DNA of 64,000 bases from Bacteroidales bacterium (GCA_017615435.1 JAGAAF010000020.1:1-64000); one strand, 5' to 3'. Shown: positions 34,585-42,524, numbered from the stretch's first letter. Notes: a model not told the origin generated them from the sequence alone. Translations and numbers: made by a program.

Positions 34585-35696
34585 TGAAAAAGTTGATTCT
34601 AACGCTTGCGGTGCTGTTCTCTGCTCTGTCCGGCTTCTCTCAGGACTATGATCAGATAACGAACGATGCCTTCGCGAAAGTACTTTCTCCCTATTTCGAT
34701 GATTTCAGCTTTTTTTATAAAAAGGGCCTTTTCAACTCCGTTTACTTGGAGTTTAACTTGTTCGGTTGGACAAGGTACTACCATGGTCAAAATTGCCCCA
34801 GAGAGGTAACGGGTATAGCCTGGGTTTCAGATGAGGAGTACCCGATGGCAAAGAAAGGCGCTTCTGCTATTCGTAAATTGCTGTTGGAAGAAGCGAAGAA
34901 AACTAAGGTCCAAACCTCTATTTATGTAGGACGTATGCTCTCAGGCACTTCTCCTATGATTTTCAGAGTGAGCAGCAAAACCGATGATAACATCTATTTT
35001 GACATAAAAGTCACCGACCAGGAGATATTCTGCGTCCCGTTTGATCAGGTGGACAAAAAGACAATGCTCCACTCAATAGTAGATCATTTGAACTTTATGA
35101 ATAATGACAAGCCGAGAATGCTCATACATATGAGCGACGATGATAATTGGCTGCTTTATAGTTACAAACGAGCGGGGAAATATTACCGTCAGGATGAGGC
35201 TTTCCGCATAGCCCAGCAATTTAGCGCCGATCTCTTTGCCGCCACCAAACAAAAATACTTTGAAAACGGGTATTTTTATCTTGCCGTGCCCTTTGGAATG
35301 GGCATAATGGTGGAGGTGAGCAATCAAGATTCTTATGAGACTGCGCGTGAGTGGATTACCCCCGAAGAGGTTCGGGAATGCTGCTTCGAAGAAGACCACA
35401 AATACCACGGCCCCTACGAGAACACCTGGTTCTTAAAGCTTCCCGGCTTCAAAACATCCTCAGTCCGTGAGTACTCCGATGCCTTCGCCCTCGAACTGGG
35501 TTGTACGTGGTACGAAGTGCTCGGCGGCGAATGGACGGTGGACAGGATAATGGCTTTGATTCAGCAGTCCCTCGATGACCCTGATTCGCCTATGGCTGAA
35601 ATTATCGCGAGGCGCCAGTCCACCGGCAAGCCCTTATACGCCATCCTCAACAGCCGCTTCGGCCTCCGCTTCAACTGCCAGCTCCCGATAGAGTAA
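34581..35696 (+). CDS. unrecognised secreted protein
   Basis: A 371-residue protein with signal peptide (MKKLILTLAVLFSALSGFSQ) and no family assignment. It is rich in aromatic and acidic residues, with mixed helix/strand segments (IRKLLLEEAKKTKVQTSIYV; YLAVPFGMGIMVEVSNQD). Composition shifts within the gene: the first 750 bases are AT-rich and the last 350 are GC-rich like the PUL genes. One of the window's seven CATG sites lies in it (34782). It ends the operon; a terminator follows. Confidence 0.7.
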   Translation: MMKKLILTLAVLFSALSGFSQDYDQITNDAFAKVLSPYFDDFSFFYKKGLFNSVYLEFNLFGWTRYYHGQNCPREVTGIAWVSDEEYPMAKKGASAIRKLLLEEAKKTKVQTSIYVGRMLSGTSPMIFRVSSKTDDNIYFDIKVTDQEIFCVPFDQVDKKTMLHSIVDHLNFMNNDKPRMLIHMSDDDNWLLYSYKRAGKYYRQDEAFRIAQQFSADLFAATKQKYFENGYFYLAVPFGMGIMVEVSNQDSYETAREWITPEEVRECCFEEDHKYHGPYENTWFLKLPGFKTSSVREYSDAFALELGCTWYEVLGGEWTVDRIMALIQQSLDDPDSPMAEIIARRQSTGKPLYAILNSRFGLRFNCQLPIE

Positions 35697-35724
35697 GTTC
35701 CGTTTTCGCGGGCTTGGGCCTTTT

Positions 35725-35751
35725 AGGGGAGAGCTTCTGCCCTCCCTTTTT
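35725..35751 (+). terminator. terminator of the PUL 2 operon
   Basis: AGGGGAGAGC-TTCT-GCCCTCCCTT forms a ten-pair stem with one mismatch and one G-U, then continues into Ts. It stands 29 bases after the last stop and 18 bases before the convergent higA stop, so it may serve both. Confidence 0.7.
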
Positions 35752-35768
35752 CGTGTCATTAGTGGGCA

Positions 35769-36131
35769 CTATAACACGCACGCCCAGCCGAAAGTTCTGA
35801 CGATCTCTTTAAAGAGGTTTCTGTCTTTAATCGGGATTGTAACTTTGAAGGTCTCCTGTTGGGTGTCCCTTTTTGTGATTCCGGCGACATCCAGGTCATA
35901 CTGTGTCTGAAGATTTAACCATACTTCAGCGGGAATATCCAATGCCTTATCCAAGGCAACCGCAAAGTTCAACGACATTGCGCGCTTCCCCGAGATAGTT
36001 TCACTTATTACAGAGGCCTTGACTCCTGTCATTTCCGAGAGTCGTTTTTGAGAGAGGCCTCTTTCTTTCAACTCATCTTTGAGTAGTTCCCCGGGATGTG
36101 TAGCAACAACAGGTATTTGCGAATTATTCAT
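35769..36131 (-). CDS. higA: HigA-family antitoxin
   Basis: A 120-residue XRE-type helix-turn-helix protein of the HigA group: HPGELLKDELKERGLSQKRL, then MTGVKASVISETISGKRAMS as the recognition helices, and ALDIPAEVWLNLQTQYDLDV. It should neutralise HigB and repress the operon by binding the palindromes upstream. It is encoded after the toxin with an eight-base overlap, which is the HigBA order (toxin first). Confidence 0.92.
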   Translation of the reverse strand: MNNSQIPVVATHPGELLKDELKERGLSQKRLSEMTGVKASVISETISGKRAMSLNFAVALDKALDIPAEVWLNLQTQYDLDVAGITKRDTQQETFKVTIPIKDRNLFKEIVRTFGWACVL

Positions 36132-36441
36132 AATGCTTTGATATTTCTATTAATAAGACATTGACTATGATCCCATCACTACCAGCAGAGCTCTTGAAAA
36201 GTAGCCGATACTGATCGTTTATCCACACAGCCTCTTTATCCTTTAACGTTCCGTGCTTCTTTTCATAATGAAGTGACTTAATCAAATACAAATCTTCTAT
36301 TCGTCTTGCTGCGCGGATGTAGTTAACTACTTTCACATAGCTTTTCACAATCGCCTCTGGTAGTCGACGATATTTTCTGTCGTCGGCAGTTCCAAACAAG
36401 AAAAGATGTTCCAATGCTCTGTCATCAAATTCAACAATCAT
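36124..36441 (-). CDS. higB: HigB-family toxin
   Basis: A 105-residue RelE-superfamily mRNA interferase (MIVEFDDRALEHLFLFG, RRIEDLYLIKSLHYEKKHG, INDQYRLLFKS, VLLIEISKHYE). The family cleaves mRNA at the ribosome. The frame runs upstream to 36576, but that part is AT-rich, has promoter boxes and operator repeats in it, and has no family similarity; the ATG at 36441 gives the normal HigB length. DIRECT neighbour of higA. Confidence 0.9.
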   Translation of the reverse strand: MIVEFDDRALEHLFLFGTADDRKYRRLPEAIVKSYVKVVNYIRAARRIEDLYLIKSLHYEKKHGTLKDKEAVWINDQYRLLFKSSAGSDGIIVNVLLIEISKHYE

Positions 36442-36454
36442 ACTTTTCCAAATG

Positions 36455-36526
36455 CAAAAATAACAATAATCCTTAAATAATTCACAATTATGCGAAATAA
36501 TTCGCAAATTCCACGGCGCAAAGATA
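36455..36526 (-). promoter_or_regulatory. higBA promoter and operator repeats
   Basis: Two 13-bp direct repeats, AAATAATTCACAA (36475-36487) and AAATAATTCGCAA (36495-36507), have a 20-bp period. The second overlaps a perfect palindrome TGCGAAATAATTCGCA (36491-36506). Two minus-strand -7 boxes flank them: TATCTTTG (36526-36519) and TATTTTTG (36462-36455). This is the arrangement expected for HigA autoregulation. Confidence 0.65.
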
Positions 36527-36671
36527 CTAACAAAACCGCTTGCTGTCAAGACTGTAAAATATTGACATTCAGACAATTAGTCGTTCACGCGGATACGTCT
36601 TTTTATTAACTTTAGTCGTGCAAACTTGGAGACACTGGAATCCAATGGCGCTTCCTTTCTTCGTTTTTCGC

Positions 36672-36679
36672 TATATTTG
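36672..36679 (+). promoter_or_regulatory. -7 box of the BIG2/FISUMP-like gene
   Basis: TATATTTG matches TAnnTTTG and ends 23 bases before the ATG. No -33 TTTG is present at N19. Confidence 0.5.
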
Positions 36680-36702
36680 TTGAGTTACAACATCATAGCC
36701 AT

Positions 36703-37956
36703 ATGAAACGTCTATCTATCGCTCTAGCAATAGCATTTGGTTTGGGTATTATTGGATGTACTCCTGAACACGAGGCTCCGGAGATAAAGGTTGAGAGTAT
36801 ATCTATCAATCAGGAGGATATCACTCTGGCCGTAGGGGAGAGCGTGACTCTAACTGCAACGGTCCTGCCGGAGAATGCGGCAGATAAGTCAATCAAATGG
36901 AGTTCATCAGATGAGAGCGTCGTGATGGTCTCCAGTACCGGAAAGATTGCGGCGATTTCTATTGGCAAAGTTTCTGTCAAAGCTGAAGCTGGCGAAAAAT
37001 CGGACCTCATTGGTGTCACAGTAATCAAAGGGACAAGCGGCGAAGTCGATCCAAACCCTTATGACGACATTTCAGTAACCGGAGAGGCCTCCAGCGTAAC
37101 ATACATATCCGTGGAACTCACTGGATACGCTTATTTACCTTTCGAAGTGGCAGACTCGTATATTGGCTTTATCTACTCTACAGATCAGAATCCTTCTATA
37201 GATAATGGTACTGTTGTATATTGCAGTGATTTGGATGCTAATGGCAAATATTCAGCACTCATATTAGGGCTCTCTTGTTCTACAACCTATTATTATCAAG
37301 CGTTTGTGCGAAATGGCAGATCTTATCGTTTCGGGACAGTAAAATCATTCACCACCCCGGATTTCGAATTCACCGCTATTGATTTAGGTCTTTCTGTTAA
37401 ATGGGCAAATGCCAATGTGGGAGCAACAACGCCAGATGCATATGGCGATTACTATGCCTGGGGAGAGGTTTCTCCTAAGGATGATTACAGTTGGTCCACC
37501 TATAAATGGTGCAATGGTACAAGCAGCAGTTTAACGAAATACAACACAAACGGTTCCGATGGAATTGTTGATGATAAGACCGTTCTAGACCCGAATGATG
37601 ATGCGGCTTATTTTGTACTTGGTGAACAATGGCGTTTGCCTACCTACGATGAATGGAACGAACTGATCGCTACCTATCATAACGGCAATTATCAGTGGAC
37701 TTGGACGTCCATAAGTGGTCATAACGGATGGCTTATAACATATCTGGCGAACAACAATACAATCTTCCTTCCTGCCGCAGGCTACCGTGACGCTACCAGC
37801 CTCTACCATATGGGCTCCTACGGTTACTACTGGTCTTCTTCCCTCTATACGAATACCCCGCACCGCGCGCTGTATGTGGTCTTCCAAACCTCCGGTGTCA
37901 ACACAGGATTCATCCAGCGTAGCCTCGGGTACTCTGTCCGTCCCGTCTCAGAATAA
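36703..37956 (+). CDS. lipoprotein with BIG2 and FISUMP-like domains
   Basis: A 417-residue lipoprotein (LGIIGCTPEH, C19). Residues about 30-110 are a BIG2-type bacterial Ig fold (VESISINQEDITLAVGESVT; KWSSSDESVVMVSSTGKIAA). A fibronectin-like middle domain follows (to about 220). The last 190 residues resemble the Fibrobacter-succinogenes-major-paralogous (FISUMP) type domain: AIDLGLSVKWANANVGA, QWRLPTYDEWNELI, FLPAAGYRD, YYWSSSLY and GYSVRPVSE. It is presumably surface-exposed. The gene stands alone, is more AT-rich than the PULs and is followed by hairpins. Confidence 0.8.
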   Translation: MKRLSIALAIAFGLGIIGCTPEHEAPEIKVESISINQEDITLAVGESVTLTATVLPENAADKSIKWSSSDESVVMVSSTGKIAAISIGKVSVKAEAGEKSDLIGVTVIKGTSGEVDPNPYDDISVTGEASSVTYISVELTGYAYLPFEVADSYIGFIYSTDQNPSIDNGTVVYCSDLDANGKYSALILGLSCSTTYYYQAFVRNGRSYRFGTVKSFTTPDFEFTAIDLGLSVKWANANVGATTPDAYGDYYAWGEVSPKDDYSWSTYKWCNGTSSSLTKYNTNGSDGIVDDKTVLDPNDDAAYFVLGEQWRLPTYDEWNELIATYHNGNYQWTWTSISGHNGWLITYLANNNTIFLPAAGYRDATSLYHMGSYGYYWSSSLYTNTPHRALYVVFQTSGVNTGFIQRSLGYSVRPVSE

Positions 37957-38048
37957 TTCCTTTAGATCCTCTTGTTTTCTTCAGAAAAAGACACACCTTT
38001 GTGGTAACATATATACTATCCCGCTTTGGCGGGGTGATTACTTTACTT

Positions 38049-38078
38049 AAGGCATTTCGGATGAACCCGAAATGCCTT
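38049..38078. terminator. hairpin downstream of the BIG2/FISUMP-like gene
   Basis: A perfect 12-bp stem AAGGCATTTCGG/CCGAAATGCCTT has a six-base loop, then only TTC. It may be a weak terminator or a stabilising 3' structure. It lies 92 bases after the stop. Confidence 0.5.
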
Positions 38079-38087
38079 TCGACATCT

Positions 38088-38114
38088 AAAAAGGGGCTTC
38101 GGCTCTCCCTTTTT
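38088..38114. terminator. second terminator-like hairpin
   Basis: AAAAAGGG and CCCTTTTT close an eleven-base GC-rich loop; both strands end in U-rich tracts. This would stop transcription in either direction and probably ends the 36703 transcript. Confidence 0.6.
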
Positions 38115-38325
38115 CTTCTTTGCGCCTTGATATGAGCTTCGCAGAACAGCGCCACGAGACGGGTTGGCGGTTGTGCCACACAGGGTATTCTGGGGCTGGT
38201 TTGTTTTCTGGGTGCGTGTCGCTGGACCCGAAATCGAGGCTAGTGGCACACCCCACCCCCAACAGAAGGAGCTGTGGGGCAGGTGAGCGTGGCGCAGTTT
38301 GGCGGAAAACAATAAACAGATATAA
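38115..38325. other. gene-free stretch
   Basis: I see no supported gene. A short inverted pair GTGCCAC (about 38174) and GTGGCAC (about 38244) is present, and GGCGGAAAAC (38301-38310) just before the repeat element is the complement of GTTTTCCGCC found just before copy 1 (about 341-350). The latter suggests that the element's flanks are also related. Confidence 0.4.
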
Positions 38326-38471
38326 TTCTGCCAAGATGAAGCCAGCTTACCCCGCTTAGGAGGTATTGTGGAGAGGGTGGGCTGGCTTGACAGGCTCAAA
38401 TCGGGGTGTGAAGCCAAAGGATATGCCTAATAAGTGGATTTGATGAGGGTCGCCTGGCTTCATCTTGGCGA
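38326..38471. repeat. 146-bp structured repeat element, copy 2
   Basis: Same length and architecture as 364-509. It is bounded by TTCTGCCAAGATGAAGCCAG (38326-38345) and CCTGGCTTCATCTTGGCGA (38453-38471). The 9-mer TGAAGCCAG or its complement occurs at 38337-38345 (+), 38382-38390 (-, one mismatch), 38409-38417 (+, one mismatch) and 38454-38462 (-), with spacers of exactly 36, 18 and 36 bp. The spacer sequences match copy 1 best in inverted orientation (about half of positions). No open frame fits it. Confidence 0.8.
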
Positions 38472-38634
38472 TAGTAGGAGATTATCTTTTTAGAGTGCAA
38501 TTAATTAGTTTTGTCTCAATCGAGTAGCGCTATTTTATCTTATTAATATGCAATTGTTGCATTTCGGTGCATTTTTCGTGCAATTTTTTCGGATAGATAA
38601 GAGACAGATAGCTTTGAGTCTGGATGCTATCTCG
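38472..38634. other. AT-rich gene-free stretch
   Basis: I see no gene. A short palindrome ATGCAATTGTTGCAT lies at 38547-38561, followed by several GCA-rich repeats. This may be the leftover of a degraded sequence. Confidence 0.35.
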
Positions 38635-38680
38635 GACGAGATTAGCCCCTGCGCCTGGCAGCTCCGGGGCTCGTCTCGTC
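38635..38680. repeat. interrupted inverted repeat
   Basis: GACGAG-ATT-AGCCCC pairs with GGGGCT-CGT-CTCGTC across a 16-base loop. GACGAGATT also matches the T-arm side of the downstream tRNA-Ser, so it may be a partial tRNA-derived duplicate. Confidence 0.45.
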
Positions 38681-38689
38681 ACTCCGCAA

Positions 38690-38822
38690 GCAATCAATGT
38701 TCGGGCGCTACAGTACCTGTAGCTGTCCGTTTTCGTATGCCGGTCCTTACGAAAGCGAGCTTTCGACGGACGGCACACAAAAACGAACGCCGCACTTGCG
38801 TGCGGCGCCCGAAATTGATTGC
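38690..38822. repeat. long inverted repeat beside tRNA-Ser
   Basis: GCAATCAATGTTCGGGCGC (38690-38708) is the near-complement of GCGCCCGAAATTGATTGC (38805-38822). The flanks extend the pairing weakly towards CTCCGC/GCGGAG at the tRNA end. The terminator hairpin lies inside. Confidence 0.6.
38780..38807 (-). terminator. terminator of tRNA-Ser(GCT)
   Basis: On the minus strand CGCCGCAC-GCAA-GTGCGGCG has a perfect 8-bp stem followed by TTCGTTTTTG. It is 21 bases past the 3' end of the tRNA. Confidence 0.75.
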
Positions 38823-38828
38823 GTAGTG

Positions 38829-38915
38829 CGGAGAGGACGAGATTCGAACTCGTGGTACGGTTACCCGTACGGCAGTTTAGCAAACTGCTGGTTTCAGCCA
38901 CTCACCCACCTCTCC
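38829..38915 (-). tRNA. tRNA-Ser(GCT)
   Basis: The minus strand reads GGAGAGGTGGGTGAGTGGCT..., with acceptor GGAGAGG/CCTCTCC, anticodon stem CAGTT/AACTG around TGCTA-type loop (anticodon GCT, AGC/AGU codons), a long variable arm (CCGTACGGGTAACCGTACC) and T arm CACGAGTTCGAATCTCGT. Discriminator G; CCA not encoded. Confidence 0.95.
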
Positions 38916-38964
38916 TGATGGTCTAGTGTGAACCATTCCCGCGGCCTTGCGGCGAACGGGACTG

Positions 38965-38994
38965 CAAATATACGAAGTTTTTCGGAATTGCAAC
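38965..38994 (-). promoter_or_regulatory. promoter of tRNA-Ser(GCT)
   Basis: The minus strand reads GTTG (38994-38991), 18 bp, TATATTTG (38972-38965). The -7 box is a perfect match and the -33 has one mismatch. The tRNA starts 50 bases downstream. Confidence 0.65.
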
Positions 38995-39000
38995 ATTTTG

Positions 39001-39008
39001 TATCTTTG
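39001..39008 (+). promoter_or_regulatory. -7 box of the GH43-S9 operon
   Basis: TATCTTTG ends 21 bases before the GH43 start at 39030. It lies inside the upstream extension of that frame and so supports the later start. Confidence 0.6.
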
Positions 39009-39029
39009 CTATTGGTCTTATTCAATAGT

Positions 39030-40076
39030 ATGAAACGCATAATTCTGATAGCGCTCATTGCAGCAGCTCTGCCGCTCAAGGCTCAGGACACTTACAAGAA
39101 CCCCGTAATCCGCCGCGACTGCCCGGACCCGACCGTTCTGGACGACCGTGCAAACACCGGCTATTTCTATGCCTACAGCACCCAGAGTGCGAAGGCTGGC
39201 CTGATGAACCGCGACAACACTTCAAAGGAAGCCGCGGAGATAATCAATCTTCCGATATACCGTTCCAAGAACCTCATCGACTGGGAGTTCGTGGCCGATG
39301 GTTTTTCGGCAGGGCGTCCGGTATGGCTGGAAGGGTCGAGCATATGGGCGCCGGACATCAACTATGTGGACGGGAAATACGTGCTCTACTATGCCCTGGG
39401 CATATGGGCGAACCTCTTCGACACCGGCAGCGGGGTGGCGGTCAGCGATTCTCCGACCGGCCCGTTCGAGGACAAGGGTATGGTCGTTGGTTGGAAGAAT
39501 ATTGGCACGGCGAACTCCATAGACCCGAACTTCTATCGCGCCGATGACGGCAGGTCGTACCTCTTCTGGGGCAGTTTCGGCCCGATGGGCGGAATCTGGA
39601 TCGTGGAACTGGAGGGCGACGGGCTCAAAGTCAAGGACGGCGCGAAGAAAAAGCACGTCGGGGCGGACAACCTCGAAGGCGCGTACATCCACAAACGTGG
39701 CGACTGGTATTACCTCTTCGCCTCGAAGGGCACCTGCTGCGAAGAGGAAAAGAGCACATATCGTATTGTGGTGGGCCGCAGCAAGACTATCACCGGCCCC
39801 TACCGCGACCCGAAAGGGAAGAAGATGACCAGCCTCAGCTATGACTACACCATACTCCGCGCGCCGGACGACAAGACATTCGTGGGCACAGGCCACGACT
39901 CGCAGATAGTAACCGACGATGCCGGACAGGACTGGATGTTCTACCACACCTACTGGACCGGTTCACAATATCACGGCCGTATGCTCAACCTCGACCGCGT
40001 CCTCTGGTCAGAAGATGGATGGCCGTACTTTGAAAATGGCACGCCCAGTATCGAACACGAACGCCCGATATTTTAG
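39030..40076 (+). CDS. glycoside hydrolase family 43 protein
   Basis: A 348-residue secreted five-bladed propeller glycosidase (arabinanase/arabinosidase/xylosidase group). The signal peptide is MKRIILIALIAAALPLKAQ. The three expected acidic residues are present: D33 (RRDCPDPTVL), D155 (ANSIDPNFY) and E206 (NLEGAYIHK). Typical blade motifs are SSIWAPDINYVDGKYVLYY and GRSYLFWGSF, and GHDSQIVTDDAGQDWMFYHTY closes the fold. Closest by motif to endo-arabinanase-like subfamilies, but the substrate is uncertain. A frame upstream to 38928 is not used: it has no signal-peptide character and overlaps the promoter. The S9 peptidase gene starts three bases after the stop. Confidence 0.92.
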   Translation: MKRIILIALIAAALPLKAQDTYKNPVIRRDCPDPTVLDDRANTGYFYAYSTQSAKAGLMNRDNTSKEAAEIINLPIYRSKNLIDWEFVADGFSAGRPVWLEGSSIWAPDINYVDGKYVLYYALGIWANLFDTGSGVAVSDSPTGPFEDKGMVVGWKNIGTANSIDPNFYRADDGRSYLFWGSFGPMGGIWIVELEGDGLKVKDGAKKKHVGADNLEGAYIHKRGDWYYLFASKGTCCEEEKSTYRIVVGRSKTITGPYRDPKGKKMTSLSYDYTILRAPDDKTFVGTGHDSQIVTDDAGQDWMFYHTYWTGSQYHGRMLNLDRVLWSEDGWPYFENGTPSIEHERPIF

Positions 40077-40079
40077 ATT

Positions 40080-42524
40080 ATGGAACGAAAAATATTATTT
40101 ATAGCGGCCCTGAGTGTCATTTGCGCTCTCGCGTCGGCCGAAACTATCGAAGTCAAATCTTTCCGCTATGCGGGCCCGTTCGAGGTCAAGACGCCGCATA
40201 AGGTGGACACGCTGGACATAGCTGGCAAAGCGTTCAATCCAGAATCGGCGCTCGACCGTGAGCTGTCGCTGGATATGAGGGGCGCGACGGTCGTGGACTC
40301 GCTTCCCGCCGCCGACGGCAACGCCCTGCATCTGCTCGGCTTCTCGCTCGAAAATACGCTCTACACGCACGCGACGCTGAAAGTGGAAGGCCTCAGCCAT
40401 AGCCGCATCTTCGTGGACGGCAAGCCCGCGGGACCGCAGCTCAAGCTCGAACCGGGCACCCACGATTTCGTGATCAAGGCGCTGACGCTCAAGGGCGAGA
40501 AAGACAGTTTGAGGGTGAGCGTGGACTCGCCCAAGGACGGCCGGCTTACCCTGCGCGAAGACGGCGGGCACATCTACTCGCTGGACGCAAATACAATCGG
40601 TCTGGATTGCGGCGGCATCAGCGTGTCCGCGGGCGGCAAGTTCATAGCGCTGACCTACCGTACCGTGGATGCTACGGGCAACTACAGCTCGTATACGGAG
40701 ATCCAGCAGGTCTCTGACGGCAAGGTGCTTGTACGCACCGACGCACGCGTCCAGTGGATGCCCGGACGTGACGAATACTACTACACTCGCACGGACGTCC
40801 GGGGACGCAACCTCTACTGCGCGAACCCGTTGACCGGAAAGGAAACTTTGCTTGCAAGGGATATCCCCGATGACGGTTGGTTTACTGTGGCGCCGAGCGA
40901 GGACTACCTCCTTTACGCATTGACCCAGGAGGGTCCTGAGGAGGGCGCGGTGCACCAGATCCTCACCCCCGACGATCGTCAGCCCGGCTGGCGCGACCGC
41001 ACATATCTGGCGAAATACGACCTCGCGACCGGCCAGATGCAGCAGCTCACTTTCGGCTGGCACGACCTGTGGCCTGCGGATATCACGCGCGACGGCAGTA
41101 AAGTGCTGTTTATGACTCAGAAGGAGCGCCTCACGGAGCGCCCCACGACCCTGTTCTCCATCTGGCAGCTCGACGTTAAGACCCTCGAAGCGGAATGCCT
41201 GATCGAGGACGACGGCTTCGTGCGCGGCGCGAGCTATTCCCCCGACGGGAAGCAGCTTGTGATGATCGGCAGCCCGGAGGCTTTCGGGGGAATAGGCAAG
41301 GCCGCGCTCAAGGAAGGCCAGACTTCGAGTATGTACGACATCCAGCTTTACATCTATGATATAGAGTCGAAGAAGGTGGTGCCTCTGACCAAGGACTTCG
41401 ATCCGAGCGTGGAGGGGAATCCCGTCTGGTCGAAGTACGACAACCGCATCTATTTCAACACCGAAGAGAAAGACGTCCATCAGCTGTACTGCTGCGACCC
41501 CTGGACGGGAAAGATAGAAAAGCTCGAAAACAGGGAAGAGTATGTCCCTGCGTTCGATATCGCCGCCGGCGCGCCCACTCTCGTCTACCGTGGGCAGAGC
41601 CTCTGCAACGGCGACCGTGCCTACGTGTACAACGTCATCACCGGCAGGCAGCGCCTCGTGATGGACTTCGGCGCTGTCCGCCTCGCTTCCGTCGAGCTCG
41701 GCGCCGGCGGCGCGTACGAGTTCACCTCCTCCCGCGGCGACCTCATCAACGGCTTCTACGTGCTTCCTCCGCACTTCGATCCTTCGAAGAAATACCCGCT
41801 TCTGGTTCACTACTACGGCGGCTGCTCCCCTTCGTCGCGCTACTGCATAGGCTCCTACTCTCCTCAGGTCTACGCCGCGCAGGACTACGTCTTCTATGTC
41901 GTGAACCCCAGCGGCGCGGCCGGCTTCGGCCAGGAATTCGCCGCGCGCCACGTCAACACTGCGGGCGAGGGCGTGGCCGAAGACATAATCGAAGCGACGC
42001 TGAACTTCTGCAAGGACCACCCGTTCGTGGACAGTACGAAGATCGGCTGCTTCAGCGCCTCCTACGGCGGATTTATGACCCAGCTGCTGCTCACGAAGAC
42101 GGACATCTACGCGGCCGGCATCTCGCACGCCGGCATCAGCGACCACACCAGCTACTGGGGCGAGGGCTACTGGGGCTACTCCTACAGCGAAGTCTGTATG
42201 GCGAACAGTTACCCGTGGACGCGCAAGGACCTCTATGTGGACCGCAGCCCTCTCTACAACGCCGACAAGATCCACACTCCGCTGCTGTTCCTTCACGGCT
42301 CGGCCGACACCAATGTGCCGATAGGGGAGAGTATCCAGATGTTCACCGCCCTCAAACTTCTCGGCGCGGACACGGCGTTCGTGGTTGTGGACGGCGAGAA
42401 CCACGGCATACGCGAGTTCGGCAAGCGCCGCGACTGGCTCCGCACCATCTTCGCCTGGTTCAGCAAGTACCTCCACGACGACGACACCTGGTGGAACGAT
42501 ATGTATCCGCAGAAAAACCTGTAG
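40080..42524 (+). CDS. S9 family (DPP-IV-like) prolyl oligopeptidase
   Basis: An 814-residue exported serine peptidase (signal peptide to about residue 20). An N-terminal beta-propeller region of about 560 residues (SYSPDGKQLVMIGS; YIYDIESKKVVPLTKD) is followed by an alpha/beta hydrolase domain from about 570. The catalytic triad is S661 (SASYGGF), D743 (HGSADTNVP) and H775 (DGENHGI). The first Gly of the usual GxSYGG nucleophile elbow is Ser. The family removes dipeptides after Pro/Ala. It forms an operon with GH43, probably releasing peptides from glycoprotein substrates. Confidence 0.93.
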   Translation: MERKILFIAALSVICALASAETIEVKSFRYAGPFEVKTPHKVDTLDIAGKAFNPESALDRELSLDMRGATVVDSLPAADGNALHLLGFSLENTLYTHATLKVEGLSHSRIFVDGKPAGPQLKLEPGTHDFVIKALTLKGEKDSLRVSVDSPKDGRLTLREDGGHIYSLDANTIGLDCGGISVSAGGKFIALTYRTVDATGNYSSYTEIQQVSDGKVLVRTDARVQWMPGRDEYYYTRTDVRGRNLYCANPLTGKETLLARDIPDDGWFTVAPSEDYLLYALTQEGPEEGAVHQILTPDDRQPGWRDRTYLAKYDLATGQMQQLTFGWHDLWPADITRDGSKVLFMTQKERLTERPTTLFSIWQLDVKTLEAECLIEDDGFVRGASYSPDGKQLVMIGSPEAFGGIGKAALKEGQTSSMYDIQLYIYDIESKKVVPLTKDFDPSVEGNPVWSKYDNRIYFNTEEKDVHQLYCCDPWTGKIEKLENREEYVPAFDIAAGAPTLVYRGQSLCNGDRAYVYNVITGRQRLVMDFGAVRLASVELGAGGAYEFTSSRGDLINGFYVLPPHFDPSKKYPLLVHYYGGCSPSSRYCIGSYSPQVYAAQDYVFYVVNPSGAAGFGQEFAARHVNTAGEGVAEDIIEATLNFCKDHPFVDSTKIGCFSASYGGFMTQLLLTKTDIYAAGISHAGISDHTSYWGEGYWGYSYSEVCMANSYPWTRKDLYVDRSPLYNADKIHTPLLFLHGSADTNVPIGESIQMFTALKLLGADTAFVVVDGENHGIREFGKRRDWLRTIFAWFSKYLHDDDTWWNDMYPQKNL

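Noticed and set aside
36442..36576. N-terminal extension of higB
   Set aside because: The stretch contains promoter boxes and operator repeats, and the HigB family starts at 36441.
38928..39029. N-terminal extension of the GH43 gene
   Set aside because: The promoter box TATCTTTG lies inside it and the signal peptide starts at 39030.
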